In this document: positions 54,538 to 63,492 of the stretch, piece after piece
How positions within the stretch are numbered: position 1 is the stretch's first letter
How the letters are laid out: every line of letters starts with the position of its first letter
Source: Melastoma dodecandrum
Lineage: Eukaryota > Streptophyta > Magnoliopsida > Myrtales > Melastomataceae
NCBI GenBank assembly: GCA_029817715.1
Contig: JARUPY010000606.1
Span: 2,232,001-2,296,000 of the forward strand
DNA length: 64,000 nt
Direction of reading: 5' to 3'
Program-made: the position numbers and the translations under genes
Notes under the pieces: generated by a model
The model's input: only the letters and a program-made list of their open reading frames with translations
Database searches by the model: none
What the model was told of the DNA's origin: nothing

Positions 54538-55109
54538 ATGCAGGGAAGCTTCATGGAGCCGATCTTTTTGCGACAACAAAACATTCCTGATCTCCGTCAC
54601 CTCCGTGATTGGATGCCGTTGCTAAGGCCTTCAGAGCTAGAATATGTACAATCTAAACTCAGGGAACTATTCCAACTCAGGCCTTACTGGAGAATGTGGT
54701 TGCGCGATGGAATCCAGATTTCTACACTTTTCACTTCAAGGATCTAAAATTAGCGCCACTGGATGAAGATTATGTGCATCTTGCTAAGATGCCTCATCGT
54801 ACGGGAATACTGCCCCTTCCTGGGATTGACAAGCCAAAGGAATATATAGCGAAGCTTCTCCGAATTTCTTTAGCGAGCGTACCCGATCTATTCACCTCCC
54901 AAGGTGATATTAGTGTCAGCAGTCTCGTCGATCTACAGATGCTGCCGTACAATCCGCGTATGGGTGAAGGCCAAGGATTAGCGCGATCGTTCATCTTACT
55001 GTTCGTTCGAAAAATCTTCCCCCTCCCTTGGTTACCGAATGCGCCTGCGGGGCGTTTCGCCGATCGTCTCCAGTTCAATGAAGGCGACGGGCGAAATGGT
55101 TGCGTTTAG
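54538..55109 (+). pseudogene. Plant-mobile-domain / DUF7745-like ORF inside the inverted repeats
   Basis: Two overlapping frames, joined by a shift at about 54690-54720. The first reads QQNIPDLRHLRDWMPLLRPS and LRELFQLRPYWRMW, the second WNPDFYTFHFKDLKLAPLDE, MPHRTGILPLPG, KPKEYIAKLLRISLASVP and ARSFILLFVRKIFPLPWL. The block with a large aromatic WNP(D/E)..TF.F.D.ELAPT.E.Y is characteristic of transposon-associated plant mobile domain / DUF7745 proteins, whose function is unknown. It is truncated at 55107-55109 compared with typical several-hundred-residue family members. Enclosed by inverted repeats, it is probably transposon cargo. Confidence 0.6.
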
Positions 55110-55179
55110 GCCTTGTTCTGAAAATTTCAGGAGGACTTGGGAGCGGCTCGTGTCACTGTTCCCATTCAAAATGGCTTCG

Positions 55180-55490
55180 AAAAAATTGTTGTTGTTTAAC
55201 TAGGTAAACTAATACGAAATCTCTGCTAACTTAATTTTGAAACTAATTTAAGTTGGAAAAACCAGATTGAGTTCGTGGATTTTTATTTACTAACTCTTAC
55301 ATTCTAACATGTGAAAAAAGGTGACGATTATCCAAAACGGTTTGCTTTTGATTAACAGGCGTTAGACCCGATCCAGGCATGACTCTGGACTCATGTCATT
55401 GTTTTATGGGTGTGGGACCCGAACATATGTTTGTAAAAATCAAATACGACGTAAATCGTCACGTCTAATATCATGCACGCAACCGCACCC
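55180..55490 (-). repeat. Right inverted-repeat arm
   Basis: The reverse complement matches the left arms in order: TTTACCTAGTTAAACAACAA, AAAATTAAGTTAG, AGAGTTAGTAAATAAAAA, GATCGGGTCTAACGCC, ATATGTTCGGGTC and TGCGTGCATGATATTA. Confidence 0.8.
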
Positions 55491-56204
55491 AATTATTTAG
55501 ATAAAATGGATGGGGACGGCAGTGACTATGAGCCTATACACTTAGGTCCGCAGCCCGATACAAGTGAAATTTTATTTTCGGAGAGGCCCGCACCTTTCTC
55601 AATTACCTTGGGCTCGTCGTTTGGGCTACCTTGTGGCTTCGTTCATCGAGTTTTTTTAGACGCGAAGATCCAACCTAGCGGTTTGTTATACGCCCCTTCG
55701 AGTCCTCGGACGGAGATTCGGAGTTTATCTTCCCGAATGTGCACGTGCAATGTATGTGCAAATAAAATACAAGTGTGATAGTGAAATAGAAAGTGTGTAA
55801 AAACATGAGAGAAACAAAGAACTATTTACGCAAATGTCGGAAAATCAACCTGAAACCTAGGCAAAACATGTCGGGAAATCATGAAACTAGGGAGAATCAA
55901 TGGTGATGACTGTTAGGAAGGAGATGGAGAGGATGGTGACAATGATGGAGGAAATGGCCGTGTCCGCGGCTTTGGCTTGAAGGAGAAGGACAATTCTGGC
56001 TTAGCAATCTTGAGTGTGGCCCCCGGAGAGTTTTGGCTCGCCGAAGGAGAGTTTGCTCTCGAAAGAGGCTTTGGCTCAGGCTTTATCGAAGGAGGAAGGT
56101 TTTCGGGTTCTTGGCCGGGGAAATCGAAGCGATGAAATTTTTGCTTATGAGGAAAGAAGCTTTACCAGGAGGAGTGAAACTTGGGTCAATGCTAAAATTA
56201 CGTG
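55491..56204. other. Between two inverted-repeat structures
   Basis: An open frame at 55473-55778 (+, 101 aa, MHATAPNYLDKMDGDGSDYE...) has no recognised family and begins within the inverted-repeat arm. Not called as a gene. Confidence 0.35.
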
Positions 56205-56610
56205 TTCAAGACTCTAATGATTTCGTACATGTCACCGAAGATATTTGCCAACTGTTCAGGCATATGATTAAGCTATTTAGACATGTGCTTGTTTTTATCG
56301 TACTGTCAATTCACTGTTCAGAGAAGTGTATTCAATGTCCAAACATGTCATTGCACTGTTAATACATATGTAACCGTTAATAATATATGCCATTTTGGTG
56401 TTAATACATGTGCATCAACTTCTTGTACATATCTGTTCGTTGTTAATACATGTGCATATTTTAATCATACATGTTGTTCATTGTTTATATACGTAAACGA
56501 TCTTTAGCGTGAATGTGTAAAATGACTTTGAATTGAAGCATTCAATCAGTACTTTCATGGGGAAGCACAAGGGTCACTTTTTTTTACTATTATCTTCTGA
56601 ATTCTAAAGC
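56205..56610 (+). repeat. Long inverted repeat, left arm
   Basis: About 400 bp rich in ATACATGT/ACATGT words, with AATACATATGTAACCGTTAA, TTGTACATATCTGTTCG and GGTCACTTTTTTTTACT. The reverse complement aligns with 58282-58635 over nearly its whole length. Confidence 0.85.
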
Positions 56611-56654
56611 TTGAGGGTGACACATACGAACACTGTTCAAAGCTTGTTGAGTAA

Positions 56655-57125
56655 GTTTTAGAATTAATTAATAAATATAATTATGTGAAATGGGAAGGGT
56701 AACGACACATTTACCTTCCCAAATCCCAAAGATAAAATATCCCATTCTAAAGAGACAAGAAGAGAAATGGAATTTTTATAAAGTGTGAAATGACTTGGAA
56801 TTTTTCCCCAAGATAAAATAATCTAAAATGGCTCTTTAAGAATGAATATATGCACATATTCTGAACAATTTATTCAAAATTAATTAATAAATATAATTAT
56901 GTGAAATGAGAAATGACCATGACACATCTACCTTTCCAAATCCCAAAGATAAAATCTCATCAATCTAGGGTGGAAAGGAGAAGCTTCCGTAGGAGAAGGA
57001 ACAAAATGAGAAAAAAAATGGATTTTTGAAAAGGGTGAAATGACGTAAAGTTGGGGTTTTCACGTATGCACATATGTTCTAAGATGGCTCCTTAAGAATG
57101 AATATATGCACATATTCTGAACAAT
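56655..57125 (+). repeat. Two diverged direct repeats of about 210-240 bp
   Basis: Both begin ATTAATTAATAAATATAATT, pass through CCAAATCCCAAAGATAAAAT, and end TTAAGAATGAATATATGCAC then ATATTCTGAACAATT (first to about 56870, second 56876-57125, the second with an extra ~30 bp). Confidence 0.85.
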
Positions 57126-58281
57126 TACTCAGATACATCACTGGACTTTGTTCAGGTGATACTCATACATCGATGTAATTTTTTCAGTGTGATCTTGTAT
57201 TCTATTTTTGAGTTTCCGACTACTATTTTAATATTAATCCCTTGTATTTTTGCATTTCTATTGAAATTTGATATAAAGCTCGTCTTAACATCCCATACTA
57301 AAAAATAAATTAAATCCGCATCAGATAAAATTTACCCCTTAATTATAAAAAAATAAACCTAAACAAAATTTTTAGTATAGTTAAATAGCCGAAGGTTTTG
57401 TTGAGAGGAAGAGAGAGAGAGAGAAGATGTGGGATTTTGTTGCGTAATTTTGAGGTCTCGTGTGTACGTGAGAGTTGAATAACTATGTCCTCCAAATTCG
57501 TGTGTTTTTTAGTCCATTTTTTCCCACATCAATTCTCTACATCTACACGCAAGAGGGAATGTTGTATTCTCTCTTGAATGTGAGATCACACTGAGTGAAT
57601 CCACTTTGTTTCTTCTGGTTACAACTTCCAATTAATATTATTATAACATGAGGGGAGTGAACATTTTGTTCATGTCTAGTTGCATCGAAACCCCGATTGT
57701 GTGTCTCTTTTTTGTTTCGGTCTTAGATTTGTAGAGATTCTTGCAACCACCGCTTGATTTTGCTCCTTCCCCCTTGCTTTTTATTCTTAAGATCCATTTA
57801 GGTAAAATAATAATGTTCTGTTATAATATTTTTCGTACACTAAAAACACACATGATTACTGTTACTTTGTTACTATTTTTGTAAGATTAAAACATTTCAA
57901 CTTGAGGGAACATGAAGGAAGAGTCGCTTTTCATGTGCTCCGATTCGTCATCCATTTATGTAAAATAATAATATTTTATTACGATTTAAGAAATTATATT
58001 CCCCTGCATACCACAATTATGTCCTTTAAGATATAATATTATTCGTGATCACCTCTACTAAGTACACAATTATGTCCGCAATTATTCTCTAAACTTGGTC
58101 TCACTCTAAAACTAGCGGAAGCCGATCTAAGATCATAATATTATAAATAACATGTGATATATCACCTGGAAATTAATTTATTTAAATCTCAGTTCGTATT
58201 TAGGGTAATGATGTATTAAATAAATTCCCGCATTGAGGAGCGTTAAGTATTACATATTTTACTTTAATCATGCCTACGTGT
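57126..58281. other. Interior of the inverted-repeat structure, AT-rich, no gene
   Basis: No ORF of note. A short (GA)n run is at about 57411-57425, and a repeated CATTTA(G/T)GTAAAATAATAAT phrase occurs at about 57793 and 57952. Confidence 0.45.
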
Positions 58282-58635
58282 TGGAATTCGGAAGACAAAA
58301 GTAAAAAAAGTGACCCTCACGCTTCTTCATGAAAGCACTGATTGAATGCTTAAAACCACAGCCGTTTTATAAATATATGATAAAGATCGATTACGTATAT
58401 GAACAATGAACAACACGTACGATTAAAATATGCACATGTATTAACAACGAACTGATATGCACGAAAAGTTGATGCAGATTTATTAACACCAAAATGACAT
58501 ATACGATTAATGGATACATATGTATTAACAGTGCAATGACATGTATGAACATTGAATACAGTTATCTGAATAGCTTAATGATATGTTTGAAAATTTGACA
58601 AACGTCTACGATGACATGTAGGAACTCACGAGATT
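58282..58635 (-). repeat. Long inverted repeat, right arm
   Basis: Reverse complement of the left arm in order: AAAAAAAGTGACCCTCACGC, ATTGAATGCTTAAAACCAC, ATTAAAATATGCACATGTAT, AACACCAAAATGACATATA, TATGTATTAACAGTGCAATG, GACATGTAGGAACTCA. Confidence 0.85.
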
Positions 58636-58963
58636 CCCAAATGATTTTAGCCTGACCGTTTTGAAACTTGTATCCTGTCTCCAGTCCCCCCTGATGAAAT
58701 CTTCCTCCTTTTTCTTATTTCTTCCTCCGCCCCTCCTTAAAAGGAAGACACTCTTTTCTTGTTTGTCTCCTTCCTCTCCCAAAAAGAAAAAGGCTTAATT
58801 ATCAAATATACCCTCAACTTTACTAGTTTTTTCCGATCTAGCCTGAAGTTTAAATTGTATCTCTAGGTAGCCTGTACTTTCGACTCGTTTCAAGTTTATC
58901 CTAATTATCTCAGTCTCTAGGTTAACTTTCCCAGACAATAAGAAAATTAATTCTTCTTAAGCG
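58636..58963. other. Flank between the inverted repeat and the viral insertion
   Basis: No gene. The viral segment's left border probably lies close to its primer site at 58964, but the exact junction is not visible. Confidence 0.35.
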
Positions 58964-58975
58964 GCTCTGATACCA
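58964..58975 (-). promoter_or_regulatory. Pararetroviral primer-binding site (tRNA-iMet)
   Basis: The minus strand reads TGGTATCAGAGC, the standard initiator tRNA-Met complement used by caulimovirids to prime minus-strand DNA. It lies about 570 bp downstream of the inferred transcript start. Confidence 0.75.
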
Positions 58976-58997
58976 ATAATCCCTACAGGAATCGGAC

Positions 58998-59297
58998 TTA
59001 AGAAGATTTTCTCAATTGTCTTTGTCGCCGGCGTTCTGCCAACCTCGAATACTCGTTTGAGTATCTCGAACTTGCCGCAAACCCAAGATTGGACTTACCT
59101 TCAAGGAAATATTCCTCAAATTCACTCTGCAAGAGAGTCAGCTCTTCTAATTTCTTAGAGTAGCTATCCACAAGCTCAATTAGCTGCTGTATTTGCGCTG
59201 AGAGGCCTGCAGTCGATCTACTACCGTGTTGAGAAGTCCAGTAGCAGAATCCTTGCCCACATCGTGATCCAAATGTAGGAGCTCGGGGTTTGGACAA
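58998..59297 (-). CDS. Small leader ORF with predicted coiled coil (99 aa)
   Basis: ORF in the presumed leader of the pararetroviral transcript, between promoter and primer site. Residues ~33-68 (SAQIQQLIELVDSYSKKLEE, then LTLLQSEFEEYFLEG) have a heptad-like spacing of Leu/Ile suggesting a short coiled coil. The C-terminus is Arg/Gln-rich (AERRRQRQLRKSS). No family is recognised. It could be translated as an upstream ORF, be an internal exon of an otherwise lost gene, or be a chance ORF. Its start codon choice is uncertain because the first residues lack any match. Confidence 0.35.
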   Translation of the reverse strand: MSKPRAPTFGSRCGQGFCYWTSQHGSRSTAGLSAQIQQLIELVDSYSKKLEELTLLQSEFEEYFLEGKSNLGFAASSRYSNEYSRLAERRRQRQLRKSS

Positions 59298-59558
59298 TCA
59301 GTCATAAGACTCTTGCTTTCGCAACTGTCGTGCTTTTGCACCACCTTCACAATCTTATTAGATTATGAAGATTATCATAAACTACACAGCGGAAAGTTTA
59401 TCATACCTTAACTCAGTGGGTTGCTCAGAGGGTTCACCAAGCTTCCGCAACAATGGAGATCCAAGAGTAGCACAATTCTCAAACTAGAGAATTCAGCGAA
59501 CGCATCCGCAAACTGGAGAGGCTCTTCTGTGTCGTTCCAATGCCCTTACACTGAGGGT

Positions 59559-59568
59559 CTTATATAGA
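59559..59568 (-). promoter_or_regulatory. TATA box of the presumed pregenomic RNA promoter
   Basis: The minus strand reads TCTATATAAG in the intergenic region after the second viral ORF. About 30 bp downstream (near 59535) is the expected transcript start, followed by a roughly 570-bp leader ending at the primer site. Confidence 0.6.
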
Positions 59569-59877
59569 CACTCCTCATCCAAGGTTTCAGCCCAAGGCTA
59601 TACTCCCTGCAAGGTTCTTGATCTTTTGATCTGACCTTCCGTTAGTCTTAACCAATGTTAATTCTAACCACCTTACTCTTGGTTCCTCAAGGTATTCGGA
59701 GAGCGATTCAGAGATTTCTTACTCAGAGTTTTTGAGAGAGAATTTCTCTATTCGATTCGCCTCCCCCAAATGAGGTAGAGGGCTTGTGAATATATACACG
59801 AAGGAGCTGGTGCCTATGCACTGTTTGCCAGCTCAAAAGTAAAAGGAATCTAAGCTGTTGCAAAAGTTAGTGGGGTC

Positions 59878-62169
59878 CTAATGACCGACAAAAATGTCAT
59901 AGTCTAACTTTATACAGTTATCTTCTCCCGTCTGCATTGGCGCGCTGTCCTGGGAGACTCCTTCCTTGTTGTTGGCGTTTGAAGTCTCGCCAACTCCTTC
60001 TTTCTCCGAGAGTCCCGGTGGGTCTTGAACCGCATTGAGAATTTGTCGGGTTCTCTCGTCATGCTCGATTTGCTGATTCAAGGTCTTGTCGGTGAAATCA
60101 GCAATCTTGCTCCAAACCTCGAAGGTGTCGGTTCGGAGGTGCAGCTCAGAGTTCTCTCGCTTCCAGAAGCTATCTAGAAGGTCGAGCATTCTCTGCCATC
60201 CTCGGTCTCCTGCTTGTTCATCTATGAAGCTCATATTTGATCGAAGAATCGTGACGGTGACCATACCATCACAAAGCACGTAGTATTCGTCCTTGCGGGC
60301 TAACACATGCTCTAGCACGTCCTTAAGGAACTCAACCTTTATGGCCTTACGGACTGTTTTGTCCTTGTAATATTTCCGCCATAAACCTCTCTGATCGAGG
60401 TCCTGTCGTTGAGGTTCTATCAGACGTCTACTTTCACATGGATGGATATCCCATACCTGCAGATTTTGAAGTATCACCTTCCCATACTGCGGATGGTCTT
60501 CTTCCTCCATTATTGTGCTAGTAATCAATGCCGTGGCATACTTTGGTCCGTAGCCTAGGCATCCGAGTACATACCTTACTAACGTAGGCAGAGGTTCCAT
60601 ACATTCTGGTTCTGATCTGTCGATCTCCAGTATGTCTACAAACCCAGCATACACGTAGGGTGCTGCTACTCCCACCATATCTGAATGAATTCTCAGAGAC
60701 GGCCACCTCCCCGATATCCAGTGTAGATATGGCTGAAGTACAGTGTTTTCCTCAAGCGAGGATTCACTCATGTCTACTGTTACCCTCGGGACATCATAAT
60801 CTCTGACTTCCCCCGGTATTATAGACATTGTTGTGGAGAATATCTGCTGTCTTTCCTTTTCAACTCGGGACAGCTCCTCCTCACCTGAAGCCATAATCGA
60901 TAGCTTATACTCCAGATCTTTAATGTACTCAACAGTCTTTCTTGCGAAAAACTCAATTTGGCGCTTATCATCATGCTTGATGCCATCCATGAGTCCTCCA
61001 CAGACCACAGCCGCATCCCAACTTAGGGATTCGTCTTGAAATGAGTCTTCATCAAAAAACCAGGATCCTCCCAGATCCTCTTGGGTTTTTCCAACATGGC
61101 TCTTGCCATCGTGACCTCTATCACCATGAGAATTCTCACCAGACTCCTTGACTGAGTCTCTTACAGGAATTGCTTCCTCAAGGCTTTCTTTCTTTTCAAG
61201 ATTACCTTCCAATGCTGCGTAAGCACTTCCGAAGTCGAAGTACTGCTCACACTCCATTGCAGCCGGTTCTTCTGGTTCTCCCCTTGGTTCAGGGTCTACC
61301 ACCTGAATTGGCTCGCCTATTATGGCCTTGAACTTAGCCTCTTCTTCAGCATACTGTGTTTCCATTTCCTCCTTCTGTTCTTCCCTGCTTTGTAGCAAAG
61401 CTTTATAGGATTTCACAGCTTGATTAATGGACATTTTCTGCTCTTTGGCTAAGTGGTTTCGGCAGTAGTTAAACTGCTCCATGGTCAACGGAGACCACCA
61501 AGGTTCTTCAACCTTTCCGTCCTTCTTAGGACCATCCTTTGCAGAATCATCCCCTTTGGGACCAGAAGATCCAAGCCTCTTAGCTTTCCTCTTCTTCCTG
61601 GCCTTCTCTTCTGACTCGGCTTTTGCCTTGTCTTTCAGATCTGCCATTTTCACATCTCTTTTGGAGCTTTCCTCCTTCGGATCTGTCATCTTCTTTTGAA
61701 GATCTTTCTTCACATCTCTTTCAGAGTTGGTGTTACCCTTCTCCTTCAGATCTGTCTTTCCCTCCTGGGGAACTCTCGCTTTCTCCTTGGGATTGGTTAT
61801 TACCTTTCCCTTAGATCCAGCCATCCCCTTTTGGGATTCTTTCGCCTTTCCCTTAGATCTGGCCTTAGCCTCCTTGGGATTAGCCATCTCCACCTGGAGA
61901 TCTGGTTTCGCCTCACTCTTGGAGTCAGCTTTTGCTTTCTCCTTAAGTTCAGCCTTCCCCTTCTGGGAATCCGCAGTTTTCAGCTTCTTGGGACATTCGT
62001 AAGAACGATGTCCTAGTTGCTTGCACTGCCAGCAGAGCACTGCCGCTTTCGTTCCTGAAACGGAACCAGCATCACTATGCTCACCATCTCCCTTATTAGG
62101 ACATACCTTTCGGGAGTGTCCCTCCTTCTTGCATCCCCAGCATATCTTTCTCTTTGCAGCAGGATCCAT
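59878..62169 (-). CDS. Pararetroviral ORF2: 763-aa protein with two zinc knuckles, function unknown
   Basis: Uninterrupted ORF from ATG 62169-62167. Residues 10-23 hold a CX2CX4HX4C knuckle (CWGCKKEGHSRKVC) and residues ~46-59 a second (CWQCKQLGHRSYEC). A Lys/Glu/Ala-rich, repetitive segment of ~150 residues built on variations of PKEKAK/KGKAK follows, then SPLTMEQFNYCRNHLAKEQK and a coiled-coil-like stretch with many Glu/Gln. The C-terminal half looks globular and includes LPTLVRYVLGCLGYGPKYAT and VFGWD-free aromatic segments, ending DYDIFVGH. It overlaps the end of the RNase H frame by 74 bp in another frame. Zinc knuckles usually sit in the capsid protein upstream of protease, so their place after RNase H is unusual. 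RNA binding is a fair inference. No recognised family for the remainder. Confidence 0.75.
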   Translation of the reverse strand: MDPAAKRKICWGCKKEGHSRKVCPNKGDGEHSDAGSVSGTKAAVLCWQCKQLGHRSYECPKKLKTADSQKGKAELKEKAKADSKSEAKPDLQVEMANPKEAKARSKGKAKESQKGMAGSKGKVITNPKEKARVPQEGKTDLKEKGNTNSERDVKKDLQKKMTDPKEESSKRDVKMADLKDKAKAESEEKARKKRKAKRLGSSGPKGDDSAKDGPKKDGKVEEPWWSPLTMEQFNYCRNHLAKEQKMSINQAVKSYKALLQSREEQKEEMETQYAEEEAKFKAIIGEPIQVVDPEPRGEPEEPAAMECEQYFDFGSAYAALEGNLEKKESLEEAIPVRDSVKESGENSHGDRGHDGKSHVGKTQEDLGGSWFFDEDSFQDESLSWDAAVVCGGLMDGIKHDDKRQIEFFARKTVEYIKDLEYKLSIMASGEEELSRVEKERQQIFSTTMSIIPGEVRDYDVPRVTVDMSESSLEENTVLQPYLHWISGRWPSLRIHSDMVGVAAPYVYAGFVDILEIDRSEPECMEPLPTLVRYVLGCLGYGPKYATALITSTIMEEEDHPQYGKVILQNLQVWDIHPCESRRLIEPQRQDLDQRGLWRKYYKDKTVRKAIKVEFLKDVLEHVLARKDEYYVLCDGMVTVTILRSNMSFIDEQAGDRGWQRMLDLLDSFWKRENSELHLRTDTFEVWSKIADFTDKTLNQQIEHDERTRQILNAVQDPPGLSEKEGVGETSNANNKEGVSQDSAPMQTGEDNCIKLDYDIFVGH

Positions 62170-62917
62170 CTGCAGAGTTTTTAGAAAGAGAGGTGTTTGC
62201 AAGTTCTCTAGAGAGAGAGTCAGCTATTATGTTGTGGTCGGACTTAATGTATTCGACCTCATATTTATAATAGCTTAATTGTTCCTGCAACCTTAAGAGT
62301 CTAGTTTGCCTAGCTTCCTTAAGGTTCAGACTCATAAACCTTTTTACATAGGTCGAGTCAGAGTGCACTAAAAATTCTTTCGGTGCCGAAAAGATGTAAA
62401 AGGCCTTTATTCCGTTTTTTAAGGCCAATACCTACTTTTCATGTATCGGGTATCTTAATTCGTACCCCTTGAAGCTTCCCGACCAATATTTACACACCGG
62501 TTCTGGTTTTCGTCCTCTAATTTTGAGGACTGCTCCCCAATATTCTTCAGAAGCATCAACTTCCAAGACTAACTCGTCCTTGTCAGAAGGTAGAGCAAGT
62601 TGTGGCAAATTTTTCACATTTGCTTTAATTCTTCTAATGGATTGAGTATCTTCATCTTCCCATTTCCAAGGATTTGTAGAAGAGGTTTTCTTCGCAATCC
62701 TACTTAAATCTCTGGAAAGATCTTTCACAAACTTTCTTGCATAGTTAGCGCATCCACAAAATCTTTGAACTTGCTTTCTATCCACAAGTCTGTCAGGAAA
62801 ATTAATTATTTTCTCAGCAATATGATTTTGCAATTTAATTTTTCCACGCTCAATCTCCATGCCTAGAAAATTAACTGATTCCCTAAACCATTCTATCTTT
62901 TTCTCTGATAGAATCAT
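62096..62917 (-). pseudogene. Caulimovirid RT end and RNase H
   Basis: The RT thumb/connection (VNFLGMEIERGKIKLQNHIA, FPDRLVDRKQVQRFCGCANY) is followed by RNase H with the first catalytic Asp in LVLEVDASEEYWGAVLK, then YWSGSFKGYELRY. An in-frame TAG at 62434-62432 interrupts it. After it come GIKAFYIFSAPKEFLVHSDS (another acidic site, D in HSDST) and the last motif HNIIADSLSREL. The frame ends at 62096. Reverse transcription of the pregenomic RNA in the cytoplasm is the role of the intact enzyme. This copy is broken. Confidence 0.85.
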
Positions 62918-63492
62918 GCCTTCTGCCGGAAGACATCAGTCACCTCATCAAGGTGTCTCATGTGTTCATCTTCAGTCTGACTGTAGATTAGCACATCGTC
63001 TATATAGACTGCACAAAATTTTCGGACCTGCTTGAAAGCATTATCCATTTTGCGCTGAAAAACGCCTGGAGCATTCTTCAGACCGAACGGCATTACCAGC
63101 CATTCAAACATTCTTTGCGGAGCATTGAAGGCAGTTAGAGGAACCGATTCTTCCTCCATCTTGACTTGCCAGTATCCACTTTTCAAGTCAAATTTAGAGA
63201 AGAACTTTGGTTGGCTCAGACTTATCCTATCAATTAAATCTCCCGCAGTGGGAATCTTATAGCCATCGTCTTTTGTAGCTTTGTTAAGCTGACGATAATC
63301 TATAACCATTCGTGCTTTACCTCGCACCTGCTCGGCATGATTAATAACCATAAAGGCAGGACTAGAATGTGGACTGTAACTGTCCCTAATCAAGCCTTTC
63401 CCAAGCAACTCAGGCATTTGTTTGTCAAACTCCTCAACCATCTCAGCCGTATACGTAATGTTTCTGGCTCTTATTATGGTTCCGGGATCTTT
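62914..63492 (-). pseudogene. Caulimovirid reverse transcriptase core
   Basis: After a stop at 63495-63493 the same frame continues into the RT: fingers segment with ELLGKGLIRDSYSPHSSPAF, KARMVIDYRQLNKAT, palm KFDLKSGYWQVKMEEES, PFGLKNAPGVFQRKMDNAF, and the catalytic box VYIDDVLIYSQTEDEHMRHL. The frame ends at 62914 with a shift relative to the next part. The catalytic Asp pair is present. Confidence 0.88.

Noticed and set aside
55473..55778. 101-aa ORF after the DUF7745-like region
   Set aside because: Begins in the inverted-repeat arm, no family recognised.
61481..62278. Plus-strand ORFs opposite the zinc-knuckle ORF
   Set aside because: Shadows of the long minus-strand frame, created by its Lys-rich repeats.
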